Positions 33,199 through 41,300 of a stretch of 64,000 bases of DNA are shown here, one piece after another. Source of the DNA: UBA7446 sp024639165. Lineage in GTDB: Bacteria > Bacteroidota > Bacteroidia > Flavobacteriales > Flavobacteriaceae. A program made the position numbers and the translations under genes. The stretch covers positions 62,001 to 126,000 of the forward strand of contig JAHEIX010000002.1 of the NCBI GenBank assembly GCA_024639165.1. Reading direction: 5' to 3'. Positions within the stretch are counted from its first letter, which is position 1. Every line of letters begins with the position of its first letter. The notes below the pieces were generated by a model. It was not told the DNA's origin. It made no database searches and saw only the letters and a list, made by a program, of their open reading frames with translations.

Positions 33199-35937
33199 AT
33201 GGTGAATTCTTTTTTAGCAAATGTTGTACAAACGCTAAAAACACAACAACCCGATTGGGAAAACATGTGTTTCGTTTTGCCAAACCGGAGGGCACAACTC
33301 TTTCTTCAAAAAGAACTTACAGCAGCTCTTGAAGGTCCTCTTATTCTTCCACAGTCCTTTAGTATAGATGATTTTGTGGTGGCCATAAGTACGCTAAAAC
33401 CCGCCACGGATCTAGAGCAGCAACAGGCGCTTTATCAGAGTTACTGCACATCAATTGATAAAAAGGACACCCCCAACAGCTTTGAAACCTTTTTAGGATG
33501 GTCTACCCCTTTGCTAAAAGACCTAAACACCATAGATCAATACTTGGTGGACCGGAAGGATTTTTTCTCCTACATGTCATCCTTACACGAAATTAGGGCA
33601 TGGGGACAAGCACAAGACAAAATAATTCAAGACTATAGGGCGTTTTGGAAACGCCTTCCAGACATGTATTACGAATTTATGCAGCGCCTTGAAGAAAGTG
33701 GACAAACAACGCCTGGGATGTGCTATCGCATGTCAACAGAACTCTTGGAAACCTTCCTACAACACAACTCAAAAACCCAATTTGTGTTTTGTGGGTTCAA
33801 TGCTTTAAGCCCAAGTGAAATCTTTATAGTTCGCGAGCTACTTACACAAGGGCGCGCACAGGTTTTTTGGGATATTGACAAGCAGATGCTTGGTGACGAA
33901 TTACATCAAGCAGGGCGTTTTATTCGGGGCTATACTTCAAGCTGGCCAGAGTATAAACAACAGCCTTTTGATCAAGCTCACACGCTTTTTCACACACCTA
34001 AAAACATAGCGGTAACAGAAGTACAGCAACAGGTAGGGCAGGCCAAAGAAATAGGAGCCCTATTGGCTAAGATGGATGAACAGCAGGATTGGTCTAAAAC
34101 AGCAGTTGTCCTTGCTGACGAGTCTTTACTTATGCCGTTGCTATATGCCCTTCCCCCATCAATTGAAAAGCTGAATATTACCATGGGGTTTCCTCTTGAC
34201 CAGCACCCTACAGCCATATTTGTTAATGCGCTTTTAAAAATGGCACTTCGTCAAACAGCTAAAGGCTTTTATTTTGCAGATGTGGAAAGCGTTCTTTCTA
34301 TGCCAGAAACCAAGGCCCTATTTACATCTTCAGCGTCAAGTTTAGACGCCGTATTGGAACAGGCAAAAAAAGACCATCGGGGATATGTAGATACTACCTT
34401 TATAAAAGCCATAGTTCCCAAGGCTGCTCACGCAAGAATTGATACATTATTTAGATTAAACGGAACAGCAGACCAATGGGTAGCCGACATGTTAGAAGTA
34501 TTGCCGTTGTTTTATGACGCCCAACAAAGTCAATCGATAAAACAAGCATACAGTCTAGCCGTAGAGAAGTTAATGGTGTTGTTGAGTCAAATTAAAGAAT
34601 CAGCAGCAACGTTAAATCAAGTATTTTCCTTTTCCTTACTCCGCAATCTGTACAGCCAATTGAGTGCTGGACAAAAATTAAATTTTGTTGGCGCACCATT
34701 AGAAGGATTACAAATATTGGGCGTTTTGGAAACAAGAGCAATTGATTTTGAAAACGTATTGATGGCAGGTGTTAATGAGGGCCTGCTGCCGGGACAAAGC
34801 GAACAGCCTTCCTGGATTCCTTATGAAGTTAAAAAGTCGTTTGGATTGCCTACGCAAGATGAGCAGGATGCCATTTTCACCTATCATTTTTATCGCCTCA
34901 TGTATCGCGCCTCCAATGTCAAGCTGTTTTATAACGGTACTACAGATGGTATCCAAGTCGGCGAGCGCAGTAGGTTTATAAGACAATGGGCATTTGATTG
35001 TCCAGAAGCGCATAACTGGCAAGAGCACACTCAAGAAGTGCCTTTCGTTCCACCGCCGAGCAGCCATAAAAGTGTTCCAAAAACAGCTGCAGTGATGGAA
35101 AAGCTAGCGGAGCTTGCCAAGGTTGGCTTTTCACCTTCGGGATTAAATGTGTTCGTAAAAGACGGATATGCTTTTTACAAGCGCTATTTGTTGGGACTAC
35201 GCGAAGAAGACGAGCTTGAAACTTTTTTTTCGCATAAAACCTACGGCACACTAATTCACAACGCTTTGGAAGGGCTTTATACGCCTCATGTGGGCAAGCA
35301 ACTCACCCGAGCGGATTGCAAGGAAATGATTGCCCGTGTGGACCGTGTTGTTGATGAGATGGTTAAACGCGAACACCCTCAAAAGATATCAGGAAAGAAT
35401 GTGCTTGCCTTGGCAGCCATAAAACGAAATATTCAAAACTTGATTGCTCAAGAGCAGGCGAATATTCAGGTGGGGGATGAAATTGAAATTATAGCCTTGG
35501 AGCAAAAACTAGCCATGACGCTAACGGTCGCGGGGATTGACGCCCCCGTTACGTTTAAAGGAACGGTTGATCGGGTGGATAGGCACAATGGAAACGTTCG
35601 TGTTTTGGACTATAAAACAGGGCAGACACAAGATTTAGGCATTATGGATTGGACGGATTTGGCTTATGACCCGGAACGCGGCCAGGCTCGTCAGTTGCTT
35701 TTGTATGCGATGCTTTGGAACACGCATAACCCGGATAATCCAGCCGTACAAGCGGGCATAATTGCCCTTAAGCAGTATAAAAAAGGCGTGCTTTATGTAG
35801 GAGAAAAGGCATCGCCCCGGGGCAAGGTATTGCCAACACTTGAGGCTTCACATATGCAGAAAGCAGCGGTTGTTTTTGATCAACTCGTGCAGGCCCTTTT
35901 TGATTCTAATATTCCTTTTTCAGCGCCAGAGGGATAG
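33199..35937 (+). CDS. AddB-like PD-(D/E)XK nuclease
   Basis: 912-residue protein with the AddB/RexB type layout. The N-terminal part is a degenerate helicase-like region without a clear Walker A. The C-terminus has the nuclease core (RVLDYKTGQT near residue 803, with GTVDRVDR upstream and QLLLYAMLW downstream). It probably forms the two-subunit recombination nuclease with the AddA-like protein at 28689. It starts 11 bp after the porin terminator. No gene overlaps its 3' end; the tRNA follows about 90 bp later. Confidence 0.82.
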   Translation: MVNSFLANVVQTLKTQQPDWENMCFVLPNRRAQLFLQKELTAALEGPLILPQSFSIDDFVVAISTLKPATDLEQQQALYQSYCTSIDKKDTPNSFETFLGWSTPLLKDLNTIDQYLVDRKDFFSYMSSLHEIRAWGQAQDKIIQDYRAFWKRLPDMYYEFMQRLEESGQTTPGMCYRMSTELLETFLQHNSKTQFVFCGFNALSPSEIFIVRELLTQGRAQVFWDIDKQMLGDELHQAGRFIRGYTSSWPEYKQQPFDQAHTLFHTPKNIAVTEVQQQVGQAKEIGALLAKMDEQQDWSKTAVVLADESLLMPLLYALPPSIEKLNITMGFPLDQHPTAIFVNALLKMALRQTAKGFYFADVESVLSMPETKALFTSSASSLDAVLEQAKKDHRGYVDTTFIKAIVPKAAHARIDTLFRLNGTADQWVADMLEVLPLFYDAQQSQSIKQAYSLAVEKLMVLLSQIKESAATLNQVFSFSLLRNLYSQLSAGQKLNFVGAPLEGLQILGVLETRAIDFENVLMAGVNEGLLPGQSEQPSWIPYEVKKSFGLPTQDEQDAIFTYHFYRLMYRASNVKLFYNGTTDGIQVGERSRFIRQWAFDCPEAHNWQEHTQEVPFVPPPSSHKSVPKTAAVMEKLAELAKVGFSPSGLNVFVKDGYAFYKRYLLGLREEDELETFFSHKTYGTLIHNALEGLYTPHVGKQLTRADCKEMIARVDRVVDEMVKREHPQKISGKNVLALAAIKRNIQNLIAQEQANIQVGDEIEIIALEQKLAMTLTVAGIDAPVTFKGTVDRVDRHNGNVRVLDYKTGQTQDLGIMDWTDLAYDPERGQARQLLLYAMLWNTHNPDNPAVQAGIIALKQYKKGVLYVGEKASPRGKVLPTLEASHMQKAAVVFDQLVQALFDSNIPFSAPEG

Positions 35938-36014
35938 GATTTCCAACGGTTTAGGTTTATTTAAGAGTACAGAAAAATGTTTTACAACAGATGATGAACT
36001 GATAAATTATTGTG

Positions 36015-36022
36015 TATTTTTG
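36015..36022 (+). promoter_or_regulatory. -7 promoter box for the CAU tRNA
   Basis: TATTTTTG, an exact TAnnTTTG match, lies 7 nt before the mature tRNA 5' end. Confidence 0.5.
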
Positions 36023-36029
36023 CCCATCG

Positions 36030-36103
36030 GGTCCTATAGCTCAGTTGGTTAGAGTAGCTGACTCATAATCAGTTGGTCCCTGGTTCGAGCCCAGGTGGGA
36101 CCA
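36030..36103 (+). tRNA. tRNA with CAU anticodon (Met or Ile2)
   Basis: The 74-nt cloverleaf has acceptor arms GGTCCTA/TGGGACC with one G-U pair and an anticodon stem GCTGA/TCAGT around the loop CTCATAA (anticodon CAU). The T arm is CCTGG/CCAGG and CCA is not encoded. From the sequence alone I cannot separate elongator Met from the lysidine-modified Ile tRNA. Its 3' quarter is duplicated at 37384-37408, which marks it as an integration site. Confidence 0.95.
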
Positions 36104-36105
36104 CC
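36081..36105 (+). repeat. Proximal attachment-site copy (inside tRNA)
   Basis: The T-arm and 3' acceptor strand of the CAU tRNA. The last 15 bp (CCAGGTGGGACCACC) are identical to the distal copy. Confidence 0.75.
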
Positions 36106-36112
36106 CAACAGA

Positions 36113-36155
36113 AACCCTAACTGCTTGTAAAAGAGTAAGTTAGGGTTCTTTTTTT
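36113..36155 (+). terminator. Terminator directly after the tRNA
   Basis: A perfect 10-bp stem, AACCCTAACT/AGTTAGGGTT, around a 15-nt loop, followed by C and seven T. By position it was brought in by the inserted element, because a second terminator follows the displaced tRNA 3' end. Confidence 0.8.
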
Positions 36156-36170
36156 GTCTTAATTGGGGTA

Positions 36171-36193
36171 AGGAGGTACAAATAGAGGTACAG
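36171..36193 (+). repeat. Left GAGGTACA motif pair
   Basis: GGAGGTACAA at 36172-36181 and AGAGGTACAG at 36184-36193, two direct copies 12 bp apart. The same motif recurs at the right end of the element. They may be recombinase arm sites or regulator operators. Confidence 0.55.
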
Positions 36194-36325
36194 TTTAATT
36201 AATGTAAGACTTTGATAACCATGATTTTAATTGGATGGTTCAGGTACCAAAAAGAATGGAGGACATGAAATATTTAAATTGTAATCTTTTAATAATTACC
36301 TATTTTTAAAATTCATTAATCAATT

Positions 36326-37288
36326 ATGAAATTATATAACATAACTAAAGACAAACTTAACTTAGTTGAAACTAAACAATTTCCATTAGAACGAGATATT
36401 CAAAACCTAATTGAAAAAAACACTCTTGAACTTTTTAATGTAGAATTTGTAGAATCTGAACTGACCGTAGGGAAATATAGAATTGATACACTTTGTTATG
36501 ATGAAGAAAATAATTCTTTCGTAATTGTTGAATACAAAAAAGGGGATAGTTATTCAGTTATAGACCAAGGTTACACTTATCTTCAACTATTGTTAAATAA
36601 TAAGTCTGATTTTTTACTTACTCTCTCAAAACATTTTAATAGGGTTCTTGACGTAAAGGACATTGATTGGTCACAGTCCAAAATAGTTTTTATTTCCCAA
36701 TCGTTTAATAAGTTTCAAAAAGACAGTGTAAATTTTAAAAATTTACCATTTGAGTTATGGGAGATAAAAAGATACAGTAATAGTACACTTGTTTTGAATC
36801 AACACAAACCAACCTCTGACGAAAAAATTGATTCACTAAATGTTGGTAAAAACGACAGTCTAATAAATTCAGTTAACAAAGAGGTTAAGGTTGTTGAGAT
36901 AGAGGAACATTTGTCTAAATCTAAAAAAGAAATTATTCAGGTGTGGAATGAACTATCCTCAAGATTTAGTGAATTGGAAGGGGTAGAGTTAGTTTCAAAA
37001 AAACATTATGTTAGTTTATCTCTTGAAAACAAAACTGTCGGATATTTCAATTTTCAAAAAAATGGGATTAGGTTAGACTTTAGTCGAGGAAATGTTAATC
37101 CTGACGGTACTAGGTCCAAAAATTATTTTGACATTGATGACCCCAAGGGAATTTCAAAAGAAAGTTCATGGGAATGGAAATCTGGAACAAAAGGAACTGT
37201 GTATAAAATTTCAATTTTGAAAGATACAGATATTGATTATATAATGTTTTTGATAAAACAGAAGTATAAGAATATTATAAACCCTTGA
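36326..37288 (+). CDS. PD-(D/E)XK-like nuclease with probable DUF5655 C-terminus
   Basis: 320 residues. The N-terminal third fits a PD-(D/E)XK fold: Glu30 in QNLIEKN, Asp54 in YRIDTLCY, Glu69 and Lys71 in VIVEYKKG, then DQGYTYLQLLL. The last roughly 115 residues (VSLSLENKTVGYFNF, then SSWEWKSGTKGTVYKI) resemble DUF5655. A charged linker of about 50 residues joins them. Function is not established; DNA cleavage is inferred from the motif. The gene is visibly more AT-rich than its neighbours and is the only gene inside the tRNA-bounded element. No clear promoter is seen. Confidence 0.68.
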   Translation: MKLYNITKDKLNLVETKQFPLERDIQNLIEKNTLELFNVEFVESELTVGKYRIDTLCYDEENNSFVIVEYKKGDSYSVIDQGYTYLQLLLNNKSDFLLTLSKHFNRVLDVKDIDWSQSKIVFISQSFNKFQKDSVNFKNLPFELWEIKRYSNSTLVLNQHKPTSDEKIDSLNVGKNDSLINSVNKEVKVVEIEEHLSKSKKEIIQVWNELSSRFSELEGVELVSKKHYVSLSLENKTVGYFNFQKNGIRLDFSRGNVNPDGTRSKNYFDIDDPKGISKESSWEWKSGTKGTVYKISILKDTDIDYIMFLIKQKYKNIINP

Positions 37289-37290
37289 TA

Positions 37291-37332
37291 TTGTACCTCC
37301 GGAGGTACAAGTTGTACCTCTAAGGAGTACAA
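37291..37332. repeat. Right GAGGTACAA palindrome cluster
   Basis: Starting 3 bp after the nuclease-like gene's stop codon: a perfect 20-bp palindrome at 37291-37310 (TTGTACCTCC and its complement). Then TTGTACCTC at 37312-37320 and AGGAGTACAA at 37323-37332, an imperfect second palindrome. This makes four motif half-sites in 42 bp. Confidence 0.65.
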
Positions 37333-37383
37333 AACAACATTAATTTATCACATAAAATACTGATAAACAATAAGTTAACAAAA

Positions 37384-37408
37384 TGGTTCTAGTCCAGGTG
37401 GGACCACC
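37384..37408 (+). repeat. Distal attachment-site copy (displaced tRNA 3' end)
   Basis: Matches 23 of 25 bases of the tRNA 3' end at 36081-36105; both mismatches fall in the T loop and T arm. Only the 3' quarter of a tRNA is present, so it is not a gene. Confidence 0.75.
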
Positions 37409-37414
37409 AACACG

Positions 37415-37440
37415 CCCCTTCTTTACGGAGGGGTTTTTTG
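37415..37440 (+). terminator. Probable original tRNA terminator
   Basis: A 7-bp stem, CCCCTTC/GGAGGGG (one G-U), with a TTTAC loop and a run of six T, 6 bp beyond the displaced tRNA 3' end. This is the place a terminator would occupy before insertion. Confidence 0.7.
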
Positions 37441-37476
37441 TTTTTTTCTCCTACTTCAAGATTGAGGGACAAAGGG

Positions 37477-37755
37477 CTAACCCTGTTTCGTTTTTGTTTC
37501 TATTTTCCCTAATACGGTTAGAACTACAATTACCAACCCTATTATGAACTGTAGGCTAAAACTCCAATGAAACGTTTCCTTTTCAAGTTGATTAATACCT
37601 CCACTTAACATAAAAAGGATTCCGTAGCAACACCAAAAGATTTTTCGAAAGCGTGTTTTTTTAGTTTCTGACAATTTCATTGTCTTCATAGAAACAATAT
37701 GTAGAATCCCTACAAGAACAAATGTCCCCATTAAGATTAAAATGCCTTTTTCCAT
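37477..37755 (-). CDS. Small hypothetical membrane protein
   Basis: 92 residues with three hydrophobic segments (about 5-20, 40-55 and 68-84) separated by basic loops. I recognise no family. It follows the methyltransferase gene by 9 bp on the same strand and so probably shares its transcript. It could be a lineage-specific membrane protein. Confidence 0.55.
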   Translation of the reverse strand: MEKGILILMGTFVLVGILHIVSMKTMKLSETKKTRFRKIFWCCYGILFMLSGGINQLEKETFHWSFSLQFIIGLVIVVLTVLGKIETKTKQG

Positions 37756-37764
37756 ATTGTAAAG

Positions 37765-38385
37765 TTATGTTTTTTTAACTGCTGTAATGACCAAGGTTCC
37801 TGCCCATTGTTCTTTAGCACCAACACGCCAAGCGTCCACCTCAGCAAACCCCGCCTCTTTAAAAAAACCTATCCAAGTTGCTTCAGGCAGCAGTTGCATA
37901 ATGGAAACCCCACAGTCTTCGGGCCATGAGTGAGAAACCGTATTTTCTTTATAAAAGTCAAGCCCAACAATCAGACGCCCATCTTTTTTCAGCCAGTTTT
38001 TATAAACAGTGGCAATAAATGCCTTTGGGTTAGAAAGGTAATATACTACTTCCATAGAGTGTACAATATCTACCTTATGATTTGGTGACCAATTGCTTAA
38101 ATCAGCATGGTGATATGCTCCCGTAGGATCAATAGACAGCGCCTTTTCAATCATCATCTGTGCACCATCAACACCAGCGGCTGATAAGCAGCCTTTAAGT
38201 GCTTTTACCAGACGTACAACCCAGCCATTTCCACACCCAGCGTCTATAAAGCTGAAGAAGTTTCCTTGGCCTTTTAGGGAATAATCAAGCATATTGTTTA
38301 CAGCCACCTCGTGCCCTTTGGCCATTCGTTCGTCTCGACCAATTTCCGCCCACTCACTAAATACAGTTGTTGGTATCCTTTTCAT
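37765..38385 (-). CDS. Class I SAM-dependent methyltransferase
   Basis: 206 residues with a Rossmann-type motif I FIDAGCGNGW at 46-55, an acidic strand end (AAGVDGA), DIVHSMEVVYYL as motif IV, and LIVGLDFY as a late strand. The substrate is unknown; small-molecule methylation is plausible by family. Its ATG is the base triplet immediately after the stop codon of the giant T9SS substrate gene, so it is cotranscribed with it. Confidence 0.8.
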   Translation of the reverse strand: MKRIPTTVFSEWAEIGRDERMAKGHEVAVNNMLDYSLKGQGNFFSFIDAGCGNGWVVRLVKALKGCLSAAGVDGAQMMIEKALSIDPTGAYHHADLSNWSPNHKVDIVHSMEVVYYLSNPKAFIATVYKNWLKKDGRLIVGLDFYKENTVSHSWPEDCGVSIMQLLPEATWIGFFKEAGFAEVDAWRVGAKEQWAGTLVITAVKKT

Positions 38386-41300
38386 TTATCTCATCAAACT
38401 AAAATGCCCGGTAAACGTTCGGCCATCTTCTAATTTTACCCTGAACCAATAGTCATCTGCGGGCATTGGCGTGCCGTTATAGGTGCCGTCCCATCCTGGG
38501 CTATCGGTTGCAATTTGCGCTAACAGTCTTCCGTGTCGATCGAAAATATAAATCAATGACTGCGACTGGAATACTGCGTTGACTCCTAAAACTTGCCAAT
38601 AATCGTCTTTACCGTTACCGTTTGGCGTAAAATAAAGCGGATATCCTATTACAGAAACACCGATACTTTTTGTTCCACATCCGTTTTTGTCTCTAACTGA
38701 GACTTGGTGTATTCCTGGCGGCACGTCTTCAAAAATGGGGCTGTCTTGATAAGGGCCTCCATCTAACGAAAATTCATAGTCGCCAATTCCAAGTGCACCA
38801 ATTCCAGTCAGCACTTCAATTCTGTTGCTGCCATCTCCAGTTAAGTCAAACACGGTTAAATCATTAAGGTCAAAAAGGGGAAATTCTGATTCATCTACTA
38901 CAATAGTTTTACTTGTCTCACATCCCGTTGAAGTATCTGTTGCCGTAACCTCGTAAGTTCCCCCGCTAGTAATAGTTATGCTTGCAGAGGTTTGGGCAAA
39001 CGGAGAACCGTTAAGCGTCCAGGCATAAGTGTAGGAACCTCCTTGATTATTAATTTGAATAAGGTCCGTACCCAAATTGGTACAGAACACCTGTGTTGAT
39101 GACAAATCAAAAACAGGGTTTTCATTAACTTGAAATATAATAGCCTTTTCAGCGACACATGTGGTATTTGATGGATTATAAATTTGCGCTATAACAGTTC
39201 TCGTTTCTGTAGTAAACGGGTTAGGTAAGCTGTTGCCAATTATGGTTTCATTACCCAGTCCATCACGCTGTAAAAATAGAATTTCCATATTGGCTTGCCC
39301 GTCAAGAAGCTCTGTATTGAGACTGCTAGTATCAAAATTGGCCAAACCATCTAAAATACCGTCATCATTATCACATAATGCTGGTAAATTGTAATTGCCA
39401 ATTTTGGGACTATCGTCAACAGTAAACACAAAAAATGTTTCTTGATAACATGAAGGCGTTACGTTTGAAGGGTTATTTTCAACCACAACACGTACTGGCT
39501 GTGAGGCGCTCAGATATTCTGCTGGAAATCCATTTGTGCTGATAACAGCATCATTTTCGTCGTAGAATGTTATCTCATAGTTAGCGGGATCTTGAGTAAG
39601 CAGTAATTGAGACATTACTGTACTAGTATCAAACGGGAAAAGCCCATCATGAGAATCTAAGTCTTTTGGACTATCCCCATCACATTGGCGAGGAATTGAG
39701 ACGGGATGAAGTATGGCAAGAGGCTCTACAACAAAATTGGCAACTTGTTTGAGCCCCAAACAAGCAGTTTCCGTAAGTCCATTTGCATCAACAGCCGCCC
39801 AAATTTGCTGACTATTTGGAGTGCTGTTAATATAATCTTGTGATGTATCAATAGGACTGAATTTAGAAGCGGCATCGGTTTCGGTTTCAAAAAATTGGAT
39901 TGTCACATTATTATTCGCAAAAGCAGGATGTTCCGCAATTAAAGTCGCTTCCAAATCAGTAAAAACACCTTTATCAAATGTACTGATACCGGTATTTATT
40001 TTGACGCTAGGGTCTAAACAGGTGTAGTATGTTTCTAAGAAAGTGTTTTTAATGGTACTGGTTCGTACACGAATTTCTATGGTTAGTGGATCACCAGTTG
40101 CAGGGTCAAAGGTGCGTTCACATCCATCGGAATTGGTAATTTTCACATACACCGTTTGATTCATTGAAGTATTATAGAATTCCGTTGGATTTATAATTTG
40201 ATTGTTGTGCGCTGCATCTGTGTAGTATGTAAAAACTTCGTTTTGGTGATTGATGGAGAAAATGTCGTTATACAACGTTAGGTTGTCTTGCACAGAACCG
40301 TCTGTATCGGGATCGCATTGCTCTCGTAAAAAACTGCTTTTATTAATTTTAGGTAACTCTAGAACGACTAATTCAAGGGTGTTATCTGTACGGTAGCAAC
40401 CTGTTCCATTATCTTCTAACCTTACAATAATCGTTTTTGTACCATTGTCGGATGTTTTTGTAGTATACTCTGTTATTGCATTATTTGCCTCAGCATCTGC
40501 AACAGTTTCATGATAGCTAATAGACCATTGCGTCGTACTGCCTAACAATGCTTCAATAGCTGCCGTTTGCTTTGTAAGATCAAAGAGCAAAACACCATCT
40601 TCATCGCTACCACTATCCAAATCATCACAAGCTTCAACATTGGGGATAGTTATTGTATATGGAATTGCTTGAGCTACGAGACTTAATTCTCCGACATCGC
40701 TAATACAGTTTGTGTCTGTATTGGTTACACGATAGTAAATGGCTTGCGGATTAGATGTATTCATATAGGCTGCAGGCGTTTGAATTTTTGCTACAGAAGT
40801 TTCATTTTCTGCGCCATCACTAGTTGTGTAATATGCTATGGTATGATTTGTATCACTTTGACCACCCAGAATAGTTGCTTCTTCACTTGTTAGGTCAAAA
40901 GAGCCTTTTAGGTCTGTTGATGTGATAGATCCATTATTACTATCAACACAGATTTCAATTGCATCAAGTACAATATTAGCATCAGGTAACGGATTAATAG
41001 TAATAGTAAATGGCTCAGAATCACAATCGACTCCATTGGTGGTAACACGCACGAAGTAGTTGGTTGTTTCTATTGGTGAGACCTCTAGTTGGCTGCTGTT
41101 GGCAATACCTGCTATTGGCGTTTCCACCCCATTTTTAATGGTAAACCATTCAATATTGGTTTGTGCTTTATATTCAAAAAGCGGATATGATTGACCCGAA
41201 CCATCAGTCAAACTCATGTCGTTCCAATATTTGCCATTATTGGAGAATTCAAATTGCGCATAATCTTCCCCCGAAAAGCTATTTCCTGTGGACATATAAT

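Larger units (their letters stand above)
36081..37408 (+). mobile_element. Minimal integrative element at the tRNA 3' end
   Basis: A 25-bp segment ending at the tRNA 3' terminus (36081-36105) recurs at 37384-37408 with two mismatches, in the same orientation and 1303 bp away. The enclosed DNA has its own terminator next to the tRNA, GAGGTACAA-type motif clusters at both ends, and a single AT-rich gene for a PD-(D/E)XK-like protein. The original tRNA terminator appears stranded beyond the distal copy. No integrase gene is present, so it would need one in trans or be a deletion relic. Confidence 0.7.

Noticed and set aside
28689..35937. AddA/AddB-like genes as an anti-phage defence island
   Set aside because: These are conserved recombination-repair genes next to housekeeping loci, with no other defence genes around them.
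36256..36309. A short ATG-started frame just upstream of the nuclease-like gene
   Set aside because: Only 17 codons, with no recognisable similarity. It could be the start of a deleted gene but nothing supports that.
37384..37408. A second tRNA gene downstream of the nuclease-like gene
   Set aside because: Only the T-arm and 3' acceptor strand are present; there is no D arm, anticodon arm or 5' acceptor strand. It is a duplicated attachment site.
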